This document shows, one piece after another, positions 9,903 through 18,235 of a stretch of 64,000 nt of DNA. Positions within the stretch are counted from its first letter, which is position 1, and each line of letters starts with the position of its first letter. The stretch is from assembly GCA_027493675.1 (NCBI GenBank), contig JAOSKI010000002.1:87292-151291 (forward strand), in the 5' to 3' direction. The position numbers and the translations under genes are program-made. The notes beneath the pieces are model-generated. The model saw nothing but the letters and a program-made list of their open reading frames with translations, searched no databases and had not been told where the DNA came from. The stretch comes from Microthrixaceae bacterium. GTDB lineage: Bacteria; Actinomycetota; Acidimicrobiia; Acidimicrobiales; Microtrichaceae.

Positions 9903-11287
9903 GGAACCCAACGAGGCCCTGCATGCGACCGCCCGGACACAGGATGGTGGATCGGTGCCTGTGGTGGCGATCGTCGGACGTCCGAACGTGGGCAAGTCGA
10001 CGTTGGTCAACCGGATTCTCGGTAGACGCCAGGCGATCGTCGAGGAGCGTCCCGGCGTGACCCGTGACCGTCTCGAGGTCGCTGCGGACTGGCGTGGCCG
10101 TGACTTCACCCTCGTGGACACCGGAGGATGGCTGGCGGGTGGGTCGGCCCTGGATCGCAAGGTGTCGGCGCAGTCTGAGGCCGCCTTGAGCAATGCCGAT
10201 GTCGTGCTGCTCGTCGTGGACGCCACCGTCGGGGTCACCGACGAGGACTCCCGGGTGGCCGATCTGCTCCGGAGCCTCGATGCGACGGTGTTCGTGGTTG
10301 CCAACAAGGTCGACGACGCGGTGCACGAAGCGGGTGTCTGGGAGCTGCTGTCACTCGGCCTCGAGATCCTCATGCGGTCTCCGCGCTGCACGGCCGTGGG
10401 ACGGGCGACCTGCTCGACGCCGTGGTGGAGGCCCTCCCGGCGCCGGACCCAGCCTCAGATGCCGGCACAGCCGAGGGTCCCCGGTCCGAGGATCAGCAGG
10501 GCCACCTCGACTCCGCTGATGAGCAGGTGGTGTCGGTGGCCCTCGTAGGGCGACCGAACGTCGGCAAGTCGACGCTGTTCAACCGGCTGATCGGCGCTGA
10601 GCGTGCAGTGGTGCACGACATGCCGGGCACCACCAGGGACTCGATCGACACGGTGGTCGACACCGCCGCCGGGAGGATCCGCTTCGTGGACACCGCCGGA
10701 ATGCGCCGCAAGGCCCGAATCGACGAGGACACCGAGTACTTCTCGGTGTTGCGTGCGCTGCGTTCGGTGGACACCGCGGACGTCGCCCTGCTGGTCATCG
10801 ACAGCACCGAGGGGGTGACGCACCAGGACCAGCGCCTCGCGGAGCGCGTCGACGGCGCGGGTGCCCTGTGGTGGTGCTGCTCAACAAATGGGAGTTGTTG
10901 GACGCCGAGGCTCGCGCCTCGGTGGACCATCAGGTGCAGCGGCGCCTTCACTTCCTGGGGAGCCGGCGGTGCTCAAGATCTCAGCGCTCACCGGTAAGGG
11001 CGTGCAGAAGCTGCTGCCGGCACTTTCCGGTTCGATCGCGCCTACCGGACCCGAATACCCACTCGTGAGGTCAACGATGTGCTGAGGCGCGCAGCAGATC
11101 CAGCCGGCTCCCCATGGGGGCGAGGGTCCTCTATGCGACTCAGGGCGCCACCGATCCACCGACCTTCACCCTGTTCACCAACAGGGAGCTCAGCCCCGGC
11201 TACCTGCGCTACCTGGAGCGCTCGATCCGCGAGGCGTTCGACCTCGGTGCCACGCCCGTGAAGCTGCGCGCTCGGAGGCGTGGCTGA
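9895..11287 (+). CDS. der: Ribosome-assembly GTPase Der (frame-broken)
   Basis: Der (EngA) is an essential double GTPase that matures the 50S subunit. Two G domains are visible. The first has GRPNVGKSTLVNRILG, the switch PGVTRDR, DTGGW and ANKVDD. The second, from about 10535, has GRPNVGKSTLFNRLIG, PGTTRDSID, DTAGMRRK and LLNKWE. The C-terminal KH-like domain ends YLRYLERSIREAFDLGATP. Frames change near 10375, 10860, 10965 and 11095. All conserved parts are present in order, so a working gene is likely. Confidence 0.93.
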
Positions 11288-11307
11288 TCGTCGGCCACAC
11301 TGGTGCG

Positions 11308-12386
11308 GTGAGATCGACCCCATTGCTCAAGTTCCAACGCCTTGCCGCGGCCACGATGGCTCTTTCCCTGCTCGCGGGAGCGTGTGGTTCCGACGGCAAG
11401 GAGGATTCCGCCGGCAAGTCCGAGGCCACCGGTGAAGTGCATGAGGGTGCACCACGGGTGCCCGATTCGTGTGACTCCGGGGGTCCTCCTCCGGGAGTTC
11501 GCCCGACGGTGAGGACGCGACAGAGGGCGACAACGCAGACGACGCAGATGACAAGGAGGAGACTGCCGATCCCGAGGTGGTCGCGGAAGTCGAGAAGCGT
11601 GGCAAGCCGGATCCTGCGACGGTCGTGGCGGAGGTGGGGGATGCCACGGAGCCCGTTGACCTGGTCGAGGGCACTGGTGACCCGGTCGCACCCGAAGGGA
11701 CCGCGGAGATCCAGTACAGCATCATCAATCCGGCCGACAACTCCGAACTCGAGAGCTCCTGGGACAGCGGTCAGCCTGTGCCGGTCCCGGTAGCGCAGGT
11801 GTTCCCGGCCTTCGGTGAGTCCGTTGAGGGAATGAAGGAGGGTGGTCGGCGGGCGTTCACGGTTCCGGCCACGGAGGTCGTCGGCGATCCGCCTCCGCCC
11901 GAGTCCGGGCTCACCGCGGATGACTCGGTGTTGTTCGTCGTCGACCTGATCTCGGTGTCGACGGAAGTCGAGAGCCAAGGAGGGACAGTGGAGGCAGACC
12001 AGGACGCGAAGAAGGCCGTCGAGGAGCGTGGCGCGCTGGAGATGTCGGTTCCCGAGGGAACCAAGGACACCACCGAGTTGATCTGGATCGACGACGTGGT
12101 AGGCGAGGGCGACGTGGTGTGCCCGGGCGACACCGTGCTTGCGCACTACACGGGGATCCAGGCGAGCGACGGCAAGCAGTTCGATTCGTCGTGGGACCGA
12201 GGCGAACCCATCGAGTTCGGGCTCGACGGGGTGATCAAGGGTTGGACCGACGGCCTTGTGGGCATGAAGGTCGGAGGCCGGCGGACACTGGTGATCCCCG
12301 CGGACCAGGCATACGGCGAGGAGTCCAGCGGCGGCAGACCGAGCGGGGTCCTGGTCTTCACCATCGACCTGGTCGGCGTGAGCTGA
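11308..12386 (+). CDS. Tandem FKBP-type peptidyl-prolyl isomerase lipoprotein (frame-broken)
   Basis: FKBPs isomerise Xaa-Pro bonds and can act as exported folding helpers. A GTG start leads into a signal peptide with the lipobox LLAGAC. A low-complexity Asp/Glu linker (near 11515-11570) follows. Two FKBP-like domains come next: about 11640-11960 (SELESSWDSGQPVPVPV, EGMKEGGRRAFTVP) and 12080-12383 (LAHYTGIQASDGKQFDSSWD, KGWTDGLVGMKVGGRRTLVI, AYGEES). The second has the canonical aromatic pocket residues; the first lacks the Y..(G) and AYG parts and is probably inactive. A frame break lies near 11500. Its stop overlaps the accD ATG. Confidence 0.82.
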
Positions 12387-13965
12387 TGGCGCCTGCGCAT
12401 GGCGCGGGGTCATCCGGCGCAGGGTCGCACGCCGCGATGCTGCGCTCCGCGGTGCAGCGTGCGCGGGAGGGCAACCTCGACCGGGGTGCCGAGAAGCTCG
12501 CGTCCCAGAACAAGTTGTGGGTGCGGGACCGCATCGACCTCCTGTGCGACGAGGGAACCTTCGTGGAGGATCAGCTCTGGCCAACGCGCCCGTACACCGA
12601 GGACATGGCCGTCGACCTGCCTGCCGACGGCGTGATCACCGGTGTGGGGGAGGTGGATGGCCGGCCTGTGTGCGTGATGGCCAACGACCCGACGGTCAAG
12701 GCCGGCTCCTGGGGGGCCCGCACCGTCGAGAAGATCGTGCGCCTCACCGAAACTGCGCTGCGTGACGAGATCCCCGTGGTCTGGCTCGTGGATTCCGCGG
12801 GTGCGCGGATCACCGATCAGGTGGAGTTGTTCCCCGGACGCAGGGGAGCGGGGCGGATCTTCCGCAACCAGGTGCAGCTCTCGGGCATGGTCCCCCAGGT
12901 GTGCTGCCTTTTCGGGCCCTCCGCCGCCGGTGGGGCCTACATCCCGAGCTTCTGCGACATCGTCATCATGGTGGAGGGCAACGCGTCGATGTACCTGGGC
13001 TCGCCACGGATGGCGGAGATGGTCATCGGCGAGGTGGCGACGCTCGAGGAGACCGGAGGTGCCCGGATGCACGCCACGGTGTCCGGATGCGGGGGACAAC
13101 CTGGCGACCGACGACGCGGATGCGATCGAGCAGGCCCGCGAGTACCTGTCGTACCTTCCGCAGCGATGGACCGAGGTTCCACCGCGGTACGCGCCCCCGT
13201 GCTCCGTCGCGGGTGCTCGACGGGTCGATCGTGCCTGAGGAGGAGACCGCCGGGTACGACATGCACGACGTCCTCGACGGCCTCCTGGACGCCGACTCCC
13301 TGTTCGAGATCAAGCCGCTGTTCGCCCCTGAACTGATCTGCGCGTTCGGCCTCCTGGAAGGGCGACCCGTGGGTGTGGTGGCGAACAACCCCCTGCACAA
13401 GGGCGGCGTGTTGTTCAGCGACTCGGCCGACAAGGCTGCGCGGTTCGTCTGGTTGTGCGATGCGTTCGGTGTTCCGCTGGTGTTCCTCGCCGACGTGCCG
13501 GGGTTCATGATCGGCACTCAGGTGGAGCGTGAGGGCATCATCCGTCACGGCGCGAAGATGATCACCGCGGTCTCCGAGGCGACCGTGCCGAAGGTGTCGG
13601 TGGTGGTCCGCAAGGCTTACGGGGCGGGCCTGTACGCGATGTGCGGCCCCGCGTTCGATCCCGTGGCGACGATCGCCATGCCACCTGCGAAGATCGCTGT
13701 GATGGGGCCTGAGGCCGCCGTGAACGCCGTGTACGCGAACAGGATCGCGGCGATCGAGGGCGATTCCGAGCGTGAGGCGTTCATCGAGGAGCAGCGCCGG
13801 ATCTACGAGGAGGATGTGGACATGCTCCGCCTCGCCTCGGAGCTGGTCGTGGACGCCGTCCTCGACTGGGGCGAGCTGCGCGACGAGGTCCACCGCCGGC
13901 TCGAGCGGGCAGAGGGCAAGGACCGGACCTTCTCGCACCGTCGACACGGTGTCCCCCCGGTGTGA
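12386..13965 (+). CDS. accD: Acyl-CoA carboxylase, carboxyltransferase (beta) subunit (frame-broken)
   Basis: This subunit moves the carboxyl group from biotin to acetyl- or propionyl-CoA, giving malonyl- or methylmalonyl-CoA. The 520-residue crotonase-fold pair shows the N-terminal acyl-CoA half (WLVDSAGARITDQVELFPGR, FGPSAAGGAYIPSFCD) and the C-terminal carboxybiotin half (GRPVGVVANNP, FLADVPGFMIGTQVEREGII, RKAYGAGLYAMCGP, MGPEAAVNAVYANRI). Two frame breaks lie near 13085 and 13195. No biotinylated alpha subunit is nearby, so it must pair with one elsewhere. Acetyl versus propionyl substrate is not resolved. Confidence 0.88.
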
Positions 13966-13992
13966 TGCAGGTGAGTGGCGGCGCGAGACTCG

Positions 13993-14337
13993 ATGCGTGT
14001 TCAAGTCGTGCCGTATCGGTGCTCACGTGCAGCGTGCCGCGTTCCGAGGGCGCTGGAGCATCTGTGGTCGCCCGTGACGGAGATCAGTGATGCCCTGGGT
14101 GAGGAATGCGACCGCTTCTACACACCCTCGACGCTCACCCCCGACGGTGACTGCCCATCGGGCCATCACGTGGCGGACCCCGGCGCCACGACGCTGGTCC
14201 AGTCGGATGCTCCCGGTAGGGACGAGACCGAGGCCCGCACGAAGGTCAAGGCCCCATGGCATTTCTGGGTGCTCATCGCAGCCGTGGTGATCTACCTCGG
14301 ATGGCGCCTGGTCCAGGGGATCATGTGGCTCTTCTGA
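13993..14337 (+). CDS. Hypothetical small protein with Cys pairs and one membrane helix
   Basis: I do not recognise this gene. The open frame gives about 114 residues from the ATG at 13993. The N-terminal half has CSRAAC and later CDRFYTPSTLTPDGDCPSGHH, which together could form a zinc ribbon. The C-terminus is a single membrane helix (FWVLIAAVVIYLGWRLVQGI) and ends in the cytoplasm or at the membrane face. It sits between accD and tRNA-Pro. Given the error rate, the N-terminus may be in the wrong frame. Confidence 0.5.
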   Translation: MRVQVVPYRCSRAACRVPRALEHLWSPVTEISDALGEECDRFYTPSTLTPDGDCPSGHHVADPGATTLVQSDAPGRDETEARTKVKAPWHFWVLIAAVVIYLGWRLVQGIMWLF

Positions 14338-14365
14338 GTGGCGCCGAGCGGTGCGGGTGAGCAGA

Positions 14366-14395
14366 TTCGGGCGGTCCCCTCGACGCGGCTACGAT
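14366..14395 (+). promoter_or_regulatory. Promoter of tRNA-Pro
   Basis: A TACGAT -10 box (14390-14395) lies about nine bases before the mature tRNA. A weak -35-like TTCGGG stands 18 bases further up. Confidence 0.45.
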
Positions 14396-14404
14396 GACCC
14401 TCCC

Positions 14405-14479
14405 CGGGCTGTGGCGCAGCTTGGTTAGCGCGCTTGACTGGGGGTCAAGAGGTCGGGAGTTCGAATCTCCCCAGCCCGA
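14405..14479 (+). tRNA. tRNA-Pro, anticodon GGG
   Basis: A complete cloverleaf is visible. The acceptor stem CGGGCTG pairs with CAGCCCG, the D-loop has GCAGCTTGGTTAGCGC, and the anticodon stem CTTGA/TCAAG closes the loop CTGGGGG, giving anticodon GGG for Pro codons CCC/CCU. The T-arm holds GGTTCGAATC-like GAGTTCGAATCTC. CCA is not encoded. The 3' half is repeated 3.65 kb downstream (18090-18136), which marks this gene as an integration target. Confidence 0.93.
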
Positions 14480-14482
14480 CGG
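14436..14482 (+). repeat. Left attachment-site repeat (tRNA-Pro 3' half)
   Basis: These 47 bases run from the anticodon stem-loop to just past the acceptor stem. They recur at 18090-18136 with a single T/C difference. That is the arrangement left by tyrosine-recombinase integration into a tRNA gene. Confidence 0.8.
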
Positions 14483-14483
14483 C

Positions 14484-14512
14484 ACGAATCCCCTGCATTT
14501 GCAGGGGATTCG
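14484..14512 (+). terminator. Hairpin after tRNA-Pro
   Basis: AATCCCCTGCA and TGCAGGGGATT form an 11-bp perfect inverted repeat with a two-base loop just after the tRNA. There is no clear T run. A related hairpin follows the duplicated tRNA half at 18140. Confidence 0.55.
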
Positions 14513-14561
14513 CCGCTTTCGGCCTGACCTGGAGTCGGGCGACGAGGCCCGACCGGGGCCC

Positions 14562-14582
14562 ATGTATGCAGTAGGTATGCAG
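14562..14582 (+). repeat. Pair of TGTATGCAG-type repeats, left end of the element
   Basis: ATGTATGCAG at 14562 and AGGTATGCAG at 14573 are 11 bases apart, one helical turn. The same pair with the same spacing is found near the right end at 17954 and 17965. They could be integrase arm-binding sites; this is inference. Confidence 0.5.
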
Positions 14583-14615
14583 AAGCGTCACGCCCCCCTG
14601 CGTACGGTGCGACCG

Positions 14616-14897
14616 ATGAGCTGGGTGAGGAACACAGAACCGACAGTGCAGCGCCAACGCGGACGATGGGTCGTCCGGGTGAGCGGCTACGACCCGGCGA
14701 CCGGCCGACGGCGGGTCCAGCAGCTCGGGACGTTCCCCACGAAGAAGGCGGCGACGGCCTATCTGCGTGACGTGCAGAGCGGCCGAGCCGGGGGAGAGGA
14801 CGAGGTGCCACCACAGAGGACGAAGCGACGCATACTCAAGAATGGATCGACTATGAGGCGACGGGCCTCAATGACCACGCAGCACAGGAGTGGCTAG
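14616..14897 (+). pseudogene. Tyrosine integrase, N-terminal fragment
   Basis: The 93-residue open frame begins MSWVRNTEPTVQRQRGRWVV and continues VSGYDPATGRRRVQQLGTFPTKKAATAYL. This is the arm-type DNA-binding domain found at the N-terminus of actinobacterial phage-type integrases. The core-binding and catalytic domains are missing, and the frame runs into unrelated sequence. Its position right beside the tRNA-Pro attachment site fits an integrase gene truncated by deletion. Integrase core and catalytic fragments lie at 18.6-19.4 kb. Confidence 0.7.
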
Positions 14898-14905
14898 ACG
14901 CAGTC

Positions 14906-15310
14906 GTGCGTGTCTCCAACATCGCCGAGGATCGCACGGCCTATGATCCACTCGGGGTGTTGGAGGCGGATCCAACTGTCGCGGTGCTAGTAGGTGAGGT
15001 GGCGGGGCAACCGACTATACGTGTCGACGATCGCCCGCTAGTTGACGACCCGTCCGATCCGGAGTCAGTGACGGAGCTTCCACGCGATCGGGCCCCAGCA
15101 CCGGGTACACGTATCGCTGCGGTGGGCCAGCTGACGGACGGTGAAGTCGTTTCGACCGCGGCAGTAGGTGTGTCCGTCGAGGAGCGCGATGGTACAGCTG
15201 CGATCGCATATGCAGGCCCGCTCTTTGTCGAGGAGCAAGAGCGATTCGTGTGGCCGAATGAACCCATGTCGTTCGAGCAGGTCGCTTCCGAACTTACCGG
15301 CGCAAGGTAA
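14906..15310 (+). CDS. Hypothetical protein of the tRNA-Pro island
   Basis: I do not recognise this protein. From the GTG at 14906 it has 134 residues. The frame stays open upstream to about 14800 (TTEDEATHTQEWIDYEATG), so the true start may be earlier or lost. It is acidic and beta-rich in appearance (DPTVAVLVGEVAGQPTIRV, GTRIAAVGQLTDGEVVS) with no transmembrane or catalytic motif. It lies between the integrase fragment and the insertion sequence. Confidence 0.45.
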   Translation: MRVSNIAEDRTAYDPLGVLEADPTVAVLVGEVAGQPTIRVDDRPLVDDPSDPESVTELPRDRAPAPGTRIAAVGQLTDGEVVSTAAVGVSVEERDGTAAIAYAGPLFVEEQERFVWPNEPMSFEQVASELTGAR

Positions 15311-15387
15311 CCCCCGACCGACGCATCGAGGTCAGGTACGTACTGACCGCTACGAGGCGTTGACGAGGCACGTGTTCTCGTATCTAG

Positions 15388-16992
15388 CCCAAGCTGTTCA
15401 GTAGTCCGGTGGGTTGGGTAGTGGTGGCTGACTGAGGGTCTGCGGTGGCCTCGGGTGGGCTGCGGGATCTTTCGGGGGGCGTTGAAGCAGGTTTTCGGGG
15501 TCGTTGATGGTGTTCCGGCTGGAGGTCTGCGGTGGCTGCCGGTGTGCCACGGGTTGGCGTTCAGCAGCGCATCGGTAGAGCGTGGAGCCGCTCGAACGCG
15601 GTGATGAGCTGGTCGGTCCAGGGCCAGTCATCGCAGAGGCGTAGGAGTCGCCGCCGGCCGGTGGTGATGATGATCCCGGCGGTGTGCAACAGGGTGTAGC
15701 AAGCCGTTTCGGTTCGACTCTGGCGAGTTCACCCTCGAGGGTGAGTAGCTGGGTCCATCGCAGCAGGTCTTGGGCTGTGAGGACCATGGTGAGCCATGCT
15801 TGGTTGATCGCAAACGACGCTGAGGGCAGGTTCGCCAACCCGGTGTCTTTGGCATCGCAGATGCGTTGTTCAACGCGGCCACGGCCACGGTAGAGCGCTT
15901 CGAGATAGGCGATGTCGTGGTCGGGCAGGTCGGTGATACAGACCTGGTAGCGGTGCCCGTCGATGTCGGTGAAAGTGAGTTGCGTCCGGGGTGTGCTGGT
16001 TCGCGGCGAGCGATCATGCGGGTGCCCTCAGGCCACCTGGTGAGGTCAACCTGGTCGGTGATCTCGATCACCTGGGCGTGTTCGCGTTCTTCGAGCCCAT
16101 CTGAGCTCACCGCTGGCCGCCAGCGCCGTTTCGGTACCGACACCAGGATTGTGGCGATCTCAGCAGTCAGGTCGTGTCCGACGATGAAGCGAACCCCGTG
16201 TTCACCACAGGCGTTGAGGAACAGGTGTGAACACCCCGCAGAGTCAGCCCGAGCGATCACCTCACGCTGTGACGGATCGACCGGTAGTTGCCCCAACGGC
16301 TTCGAGCACGGTGACGTGATCGGTTGCAGTGCCCGATCCAGCGTTACCCGGTCGCAACAACCCAGCGAGTGCTTCACCAGTCGCGTCCAGATACGCCAAC
16401 AACGGGTGGAAACCGAACCCCTTCTTGTATGTCGGCGCAGCACCCTCTTTGTCGGAATGCGATCCGATGAGAGTGGCATCCAAGTCGATCACATAGAACC
16501 CCGGATCCACACCCGCAGCCCACACCGCCCGGCGGGCCTCAGCACGCGCCACCGCGATACGCTGCAGCGCTGCCGCGCGACAGCCTAAGGGTCCGCCAAG
16601 CTGTCGGTGTTGACGCGACCTCACCGAGCCCCGGTTGGTCTCGCAAAGTTGCAAGATCAGAGATCGTCTCACCACCACCAGCGAGCATCACCGCCACATC
16701 AGCGAGCACCCCGCCACGATCGACCTTGGCGACGTTTCTTGGTGGGTTCCATCGCCACCGAGAGCCCTGCGGTCAGTCCAGTCTCATCAGCCATCTCAAC
16801 AAGCAACTGGCCACCCGCATGGCCCACCAAACCCCTACCCCCACCGGTCACTGACAACCTCGAACGACGCCGATTACGCTTCACCACGGGTGCTCCGGAA
16901 CGGTCAACTGATGGTAGACAGCTCCAGTTTCACCACGAGGGCGTTTCCGCGGACGCGCCCAATACACCCACCCACCTACTGAAAGACCTGGG
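15388..16992 (-). mobile_element. IS1380-family insertion sequence with terminal inverted repeats
   Basis: The element is about 1605 bp. Its ends read CCCAAGCTGTTCAGTAG on the left and, as reverse complement, CCCAGGTCTTTCAGTAG on the right, matching at 13 of 17 bases. Each end is flanked by CTAG, which may be the 4-bp target duplication typical of the family, although CTAG is its own reverse complement. The one transposase gene is read on the minus strand. Confidence 0.75.
15561..16887 (-). CDS. IS1380-family DDE transposase (frame-broken)
   Basis: The transposase is read from the ATG at 16887 (MVKRNRRRSRLSVTGGGRGL). Conserved pieces follow in several frames: AMEPTKKRRQG, VIDLDATLIGSHSDKEGAAP with the first catalytic Asp, KKGFGFHPLLAYLDATGEAL, RADSAGCSHLFLNACGEHGV with the second Asp region, then VEQRICDAKDTGLANLPS with the catalytic Glu region and a C-terminus near LHALPMRC. 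At least four frame breaks occur. The breaks resemble those of housekeeping genes here, so they do not show the element to be dead. Confidence 0.78.
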
Positions 16993-16996
16993 CTAG

Positions 16997-17296
16997 TAGC
17001 GGACGACACGCTCCCTGCGGCGATGCCCACGGGTCACGCCTGCCTCGACGCCCCGCACGGACGGGTCGTCAGTCCGGCGACTCGGTAATCCGTTTGGTCG
17101 TCCACAGGGCGTTGTGGGGCCGATCTCGGCGGACGGCATGGACGCGGACCCCTGACTGGGCGGGCCTTTCAGCACGTGTCCACACCGGGCGGACTGACCT
17201 GCGCGACCTCTCAAGAGGGCGCCACGGTCCCGTCGTTCCACCGAAGCCGACCGCCGTGAGGCAGATGTCCACAGCGGACAGGTGGAGGTCCAACGA
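16997..17296. other. Non-coding stretch between the IS and mntA
   Basis: I see no convincing gene in these 300 bases. Open frames on the minus strand have no family features. The interval ends with the mntA promoter. Confidence 0.5.
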
Positions 17297-17302
17297 TAGG
17301 CT
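17297..17302 (+). promoter_or_regulatory. -10 box TAGGCT of a leaderless mntA
   Basis: TAGGCT ends six bases before the GTG at 17309. There is no ribosome binding site. Confidence 0.5.
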
Positions 17303-17308
17303 GATGGG

Positions 17309-17599
17309 GTGAGCGCGCACCGAGCGGTTGTCGAAGCCAAGAGGAGCGAGATCAGCGATCTCGTGCGCCATCATCGTGGTCGGTCCGTAGCCTTGTTCGG
17401 CTCGGTCGCTAGGGGCGACGACAAGCCCGAGAGCGACATCGATTTCCTCGTCGAGTTCGAACCGGGCAGCTCGCTGTTCGATCTGATGGACCTGCAGGAA
17501 GCGCTGGAGCAGCTCTTGGGAGTCTCGGTCGACGTCGTGTCGGTCGGCGGACTCAAGGATCGAGACGACCACATCCGTCGGGAAGCTGTTCCGATTTGA
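17309..17599 (+). CDS. mntA: MntA-type nucleotidyltransferase antitoxin
   Basis: MntA antitoxins of the HEPN/MNT (type VII) systems silence their toxin by AMPylating it. The 96-residue protein has the minimal nucleotidyltransferase signature GSVARGDDKPESDIDFLVEF, a GSxxRG plus DxD arrangement, at about residues 31-50. The GTG at 17309 follows a TAGGCT box. Its stop overlaps the TTG start of hepT by four bases, as in other MNT-HEPN pairs. The frame is intact. Confidence 0.85.
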   Translation: MSAHRAVVEAKRSEISDLVRHHRGRSVALFGSVARGDDKPESDIDFLVEFEPGSSLFDLMDLQEALEQLLGVSVDVVSVGGLKDRDDHIRREAVPI

Positions 17600-17925
17600 G
17601 CCGAGCCGACGACCTTCGGATCGCCGACGTCCTCGAGGCGGCCCAGCAGCTCGCCACCTTGGTCGCCGACGGGCGTGAAGCATTCGACACCGATTGGATG
17701 CGCCAGCGCGCCACCGAACGCTTGCTCGAGATCATCGGCGAGGCGTCGAACGCTATCTCCGACGAGTTCAAGTCCGACCACCCGGACGTTCCGTGGCGTC
17801 ACGTTGTGAATCTCCGCCACCTGTTGGCTCACCACTACCACCGCGTCGACAGCGATCAGATCTGGACGATCGCAACGGTCAGCGTGCCGGCGCTCGCTCG
17901 GGAGCTTCAGAGCACGGACGAGTAG
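17596..17925 (+). CDS. hepT: HepT-type HEPN ribonuclease toxin
   Basis: HepT toxins are DUF86 HEPN ribonucleases that cut RNA until AMPylated by MntA. The 109-residue protein is all-helical with RLLEIIGEASNAISDEF in the middle and the catalytic motif RHLLAHHYHRVD near residue 74. That motif gives the RX4H of HEPN nucleases plus the Tyr that is AMPylated in studied systems. The TTG start overlaps mntA. The pair is intact inside a degraded element, consistent with selection for stabilising it. Confidence 0.85.
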   Translation: MSRADDLRIADVLEAAQQLATLVADGREAFDTDWMRQRATERLLEIIGEASNAISDEFKSDHPDVPWRHVVNLRHLLAHHYHRVDSDQIWTIATVSVPALARELQSTDE

Positions 17926-17953
17926 TCAGGACATGGCGAATCGGCCGGCATCG

Positions 17954-17974
17954 ATGTATGCAGGATGTATGCAG
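17954..17974 (+). repeat. Pair of ATGTATGCAG repeats, right end of the element
   Basis: Two perfect copies of ATGTATGCAG start at 17954 and 17965, 11 bases apart. They mirror the pair at 14562/14573 near the other end. Confidence 0.5.
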
Positions 17975-18089
17975 ACCTCCGGCGATCAGCCGAATCCGTC
18001 ATCCCAGGCTGGAACCAGTACCCCTTGGAAACAAGGAGATCGCGGGACTCCGGACCACCAGACGGACTTGCCGACACGGCCATTTCTCG

Positions 18090-18136
18090 ACTGGGGGTCA
18101 AGAGGTCGGGAGCTCGAATCTCCCCAGCCCGACGGT
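18090..18136 (+). repeat. Right attachment-site repeat (duplicated tRNA-Pro 3' half)
   Basis: This repeats 14436-14482 with one mismatch. The 5' half of the tRNA is absent, so it is not a working gene. Looser similarity (hairpin CCCTGCA..TGCAGGG, then TTCGCCGCT) continues for about 35 more bases at both sites. Confidence 0.8.
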
Positions 18137-18198
18137 AGGAAGCCCTGCAACTGCAGGGGCTTCGCCGCTCTTCGGCGTCTGGTCCCCCAGCGAACCTG

Positions 18199-18235
18199 TC
18201 CGGTGTCAGCCGCGGAATCCGCGTACCACGCCGGA
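18199..18235. repeat. 37-bp structured repeat, copy 1
   Basis: The unit is two nested inverted repeats: outer arms TCCGGTGT and ACGCCGGA, inner arms CGCGGA and TCCGCG around a single A. Copy 2 at 19626-19662 differs at one base. The flanking 25 bases (TTCGGCGTCTGG..CCCC) are also shared, so the whole direct repeat is about 63 bp. Confidence 0.7.

Noticed and set aside
13993..14337. Programmed fusion or anti-sigma role for the Cys-pair membrane protein
   Set aside because: There is no adjacent sigma factor and the cysteine spacing does not match HxxxCxxC.
15628..16479. Minus-strand frame of 283 codons as a separate gene
   Set aside because: Only its first part matches the transposase; the rest is out of frame. 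It belongs to the single IS1380 transposase.
18084..18136. A second tRNA-Pro gene
   Set aside because: The 5' half (acceptor strand, D-arm and one anticodon strand) is missing; only the 3' half is present.
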